From a virus: a stretch of 37,540 bases of DNA. The position numbers and the translations under genes were made by a program. Below the pieces are notes generated by a model that ran no database searches, was not told the DNA's origin, and saw only the letters and a program-made list of their open reading frames with translations. Position 1 is the stretch's first letter. Each line of letters begins with the position of its first letter. Location of the stretch: the IMG/VR virus record IMGVR_UViG_3300043313_001888, positions 1 to 37,540 of that record; one strand, written 5' to 3'. This document shows, piece by piece, positions 37,101 to 37,540 of the stretch.

Positions 37101-37540
37101 ACACCGGCACCACCCAGTACTGGGAGACCTCGGCGGACGGCACGAACTGGACCACGGTTGGCTCCGCGGTCACCGGGCTGAGCATCGGTGGCGCGCAGGT
37201 CATCTTCCGCACCAACGCCTCGGGCACCTCCGGGTTCGGCAACCTGGTCATCGACAAGGTCAACACCGCGTTGCCGGCAGGCACCACCCACAGCGCTACC
37301 GCGGCCCTGGCCGTGACCGCTACCGGGTCCACCGTCGGAGCCCTGGACCTGTCCCGGCTGGCTGTCCTCGCCACCACGGCGACCACCAGCACCACCGCGG
37401 CGGTGAGCATCTCGCGGACTGCCACAGCGGTGTTCACCGCTGCCCTGACCACGACCGGTGCTACTGACCGGCCCACGACCGCTGCGCGCACGACCACCGC
37501 CACCTTGAGCACTGGCGCCGGGATCGACCGACCGGTCTCG
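34145..37540 (+). CDS. Giant chimeric virion surface protein, 5' part (continues at position 70)
   Basis: The start is ATG 34145, overlapping the TGA of the previous gene, with a GGGGAG Shine-Dalgarno upstream. The frame stays open to the window end and continues through the circular joint to 1554, giving about 1626 residues in all. Residues 1-233 resemble the two N-terminal modules of the tail protein at 8384. Three jelly-roll (concanavalin-like) modules follow at about 417-588, 625-822 and 871-1040. Each begins with a TDF/DDF/EDF motif, and modules 1 and 3 share a W(D/N)P-PYL--R pattern. Linkers between them carry a short Ala/Thr/Val repeat that expands into a long array after residue 1044. 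The composition is rich in Thr, Ala, Ser and Val and poor in Cys, as in secreted beta-structured fibres. It sits between small head genes and the head-tail adaptor, so it may be a head fibre or decoration, or an adsorption protein. Structural modules are seen; the exact location in the virion is inferred. Confidence 0.85.
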   Translation, partial: MVVAFVKSHTLVTEKVLDTSIDLTVATTVPAGNLIVAAILYDNAATVGKPTIAAASSIARMSGETNSWVLLGRINHPSSTSIGAFAGGELWAIKTTVAWSAANYVATLDTAVTMKATVLAEFSGAEVTARSTAGTAYSTTTTAASAATTGTTPVIGDLALGFLFGSNIAVAPAGDTDTTGGSWSTAIGVGSTGGSAATNNFGIVQYKVLTAASAQTYNSSAAGAAGNGAIVTVLQATPTAAITQANVYPFYTEGTETGSTALGNSQAIDLTSGDANMGVRIRLQSTTSVTIPATDDWQLQWEKNASGTWTDVTTSSSTVSGYASPNLTDGGATTKRLSGGTGTFEAGKISETGLVSDLGWAGLNHTEVLYAVTIKKADFTNFDTLRFRVLRNGVTTTMTYSFPAAATIFGVTPFPSITTLPTDFTNSAWVAHDTAPTITTTRISCPPAGASGARTETTWYDFTGRRLSVRIAQSPTAGTAYLSMYVPGEGTLPAGRIGHNSTAGTVIWITAITGTTGSTTWDPSKPYLSIREDSGTLYYERSATGAAGTWELLASLASYRPVTGVRVDVNTVSTASSTQAVWYEEVLGSSPSTGTTHSASASLAATATLTTAASVTAGTRAKIDTLSDDFSTKDTTKWTWGASATQGSGLVSLPANAFGFAQSIESIDRFDLTNSSITIRVPSIPTRSSGTGPSLTLSLISTANQAAASEQSINLQSNMADPTVDVYPMMVVGGTPDYPVATSRLLATYRWWRIAHNGTNVVFTASADGVTYDSIYSVAASTLTAAGHTLSDLRVAIRSVGSVGGSTGAWTLDWVNVAGVTHSATASLAGTATLSTTAAVTRNATASLAVTASPTAAATVVTPHNLSALIEDFTLTSIWDVDPLATATTTSATIPATSAQPTVSTDTSDWSLDEQRFFWRWSPPPAVLSATASAELQPGPSPSSTNMLRFFYDNGTLFIRHHVASTVTTLASYTWNPASPYLAFRDTGTTQYWETSADGTNWTTVGSAVTGLSIGGAQVIFRTNASGTSGFGNLVIDKVNTALPAGTTHSATAALAVTATGSTVGALDLSRLAVLATTATTSTTAAVSISRTATAVFTAALTTTGATDRPTTAARTTTATLSTGAGIDRPVS
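37472..37540. repeat. Terminal direct repeat, right copy (circular overlap)
   Basis: Exact copy of positions 1-69. Collapsing the two copies gives a closed molecule of about 37,471 bp. The joint lies within the degenerate-repeat part of a long surface-protein gene, so repeat copy number at the joint could have been miscounted by the assembler. Confidence 0.95.

Overview
The window is an essentially complete genome of a tailed phage with a siphovirus (long non-contractile tail) gene set. It very probably infects a high-GC Gram-positive (actinobacterial) host. The evidence for the host is the high GC content, many GTG starts, ATGA/GTGA start-stop overlaps, starts with a -10 box a few bases upstream and no Shine-Dalgarno (apparent leaderless mRNAs), a BppU/FN3/C1q-rich tail tip, and an Ltp-type surface protein. 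The first 69 bases (1-69) are repeated exactly as the last 69 (37472-37540), and one reading frame runs unbroken across that joint. The contig is therefore circular, with a unit length of about 37,471 bp. I see no tRNA, rRNA, CRISPR array, insertion sequence, integrase or partition gene.

Layout, read as a circle from the packaging genes. (1) 26443-28412: small and large terminase. (2) 28387-28941 (minus strand): an antisense HTH/zinc-ribbon gene wedged between terminase and portal. (3) 29038-33738: portal, scaffold, major capsid and a string of small head genes. (4) 33810-37540 continuing at 1-1554: a small protein and then a 1626-residue chimeric surface protein made of jelly-roll modules and about 25 degenerate 19-24-residue repeats. 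(5) 1556-3450: head-tail adaptor, head closure, HK97 gp10-like protein, tail terminator. (6) 3469-8382: major tail protein, frameshifted tail chaperones, tape measure. (7) 8384-16362: large FN3/lectin-like tail protein, Dit-like protein, C1q-tipped fibre, Gp37-like tail protein, a two-TM holin candidate and a small protein. (8) 16686-20590 (minus strand): an accessory operon of small proteins including an Ltp-repeat membrane protein (candidate superinfection exclusion) and a membrane coiled-coil protein. It is driven by a strong promoter at 20665-20692 that overlaps a palindromic operator. (9) 20757-26383: HTH protein, prim-pol primase, SF3-like helicase, a structured AT-richer region that could be the origin, and a run of tightly overlapping small genes.

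How the parts work together: the virion genes on the plus strand form a standard packaging-head-neck-tail assembly line. Replication appears to rest on a primase plus a helicase, with the host polymerase. A 14-nt motif, GTT-N3-GTAACCAC, recurs at gene boundaries at the start of several transcription units and is the best candidate for a phage-wide regulatory signal. No endolysin was recognised anywhere in this closed genome, which is unusual and leaves the lysis mechanism open. Another oddity is a composite element, a hairpin followed by an array of NNGCC pentamers, present at two convergent or terminator-like sites.
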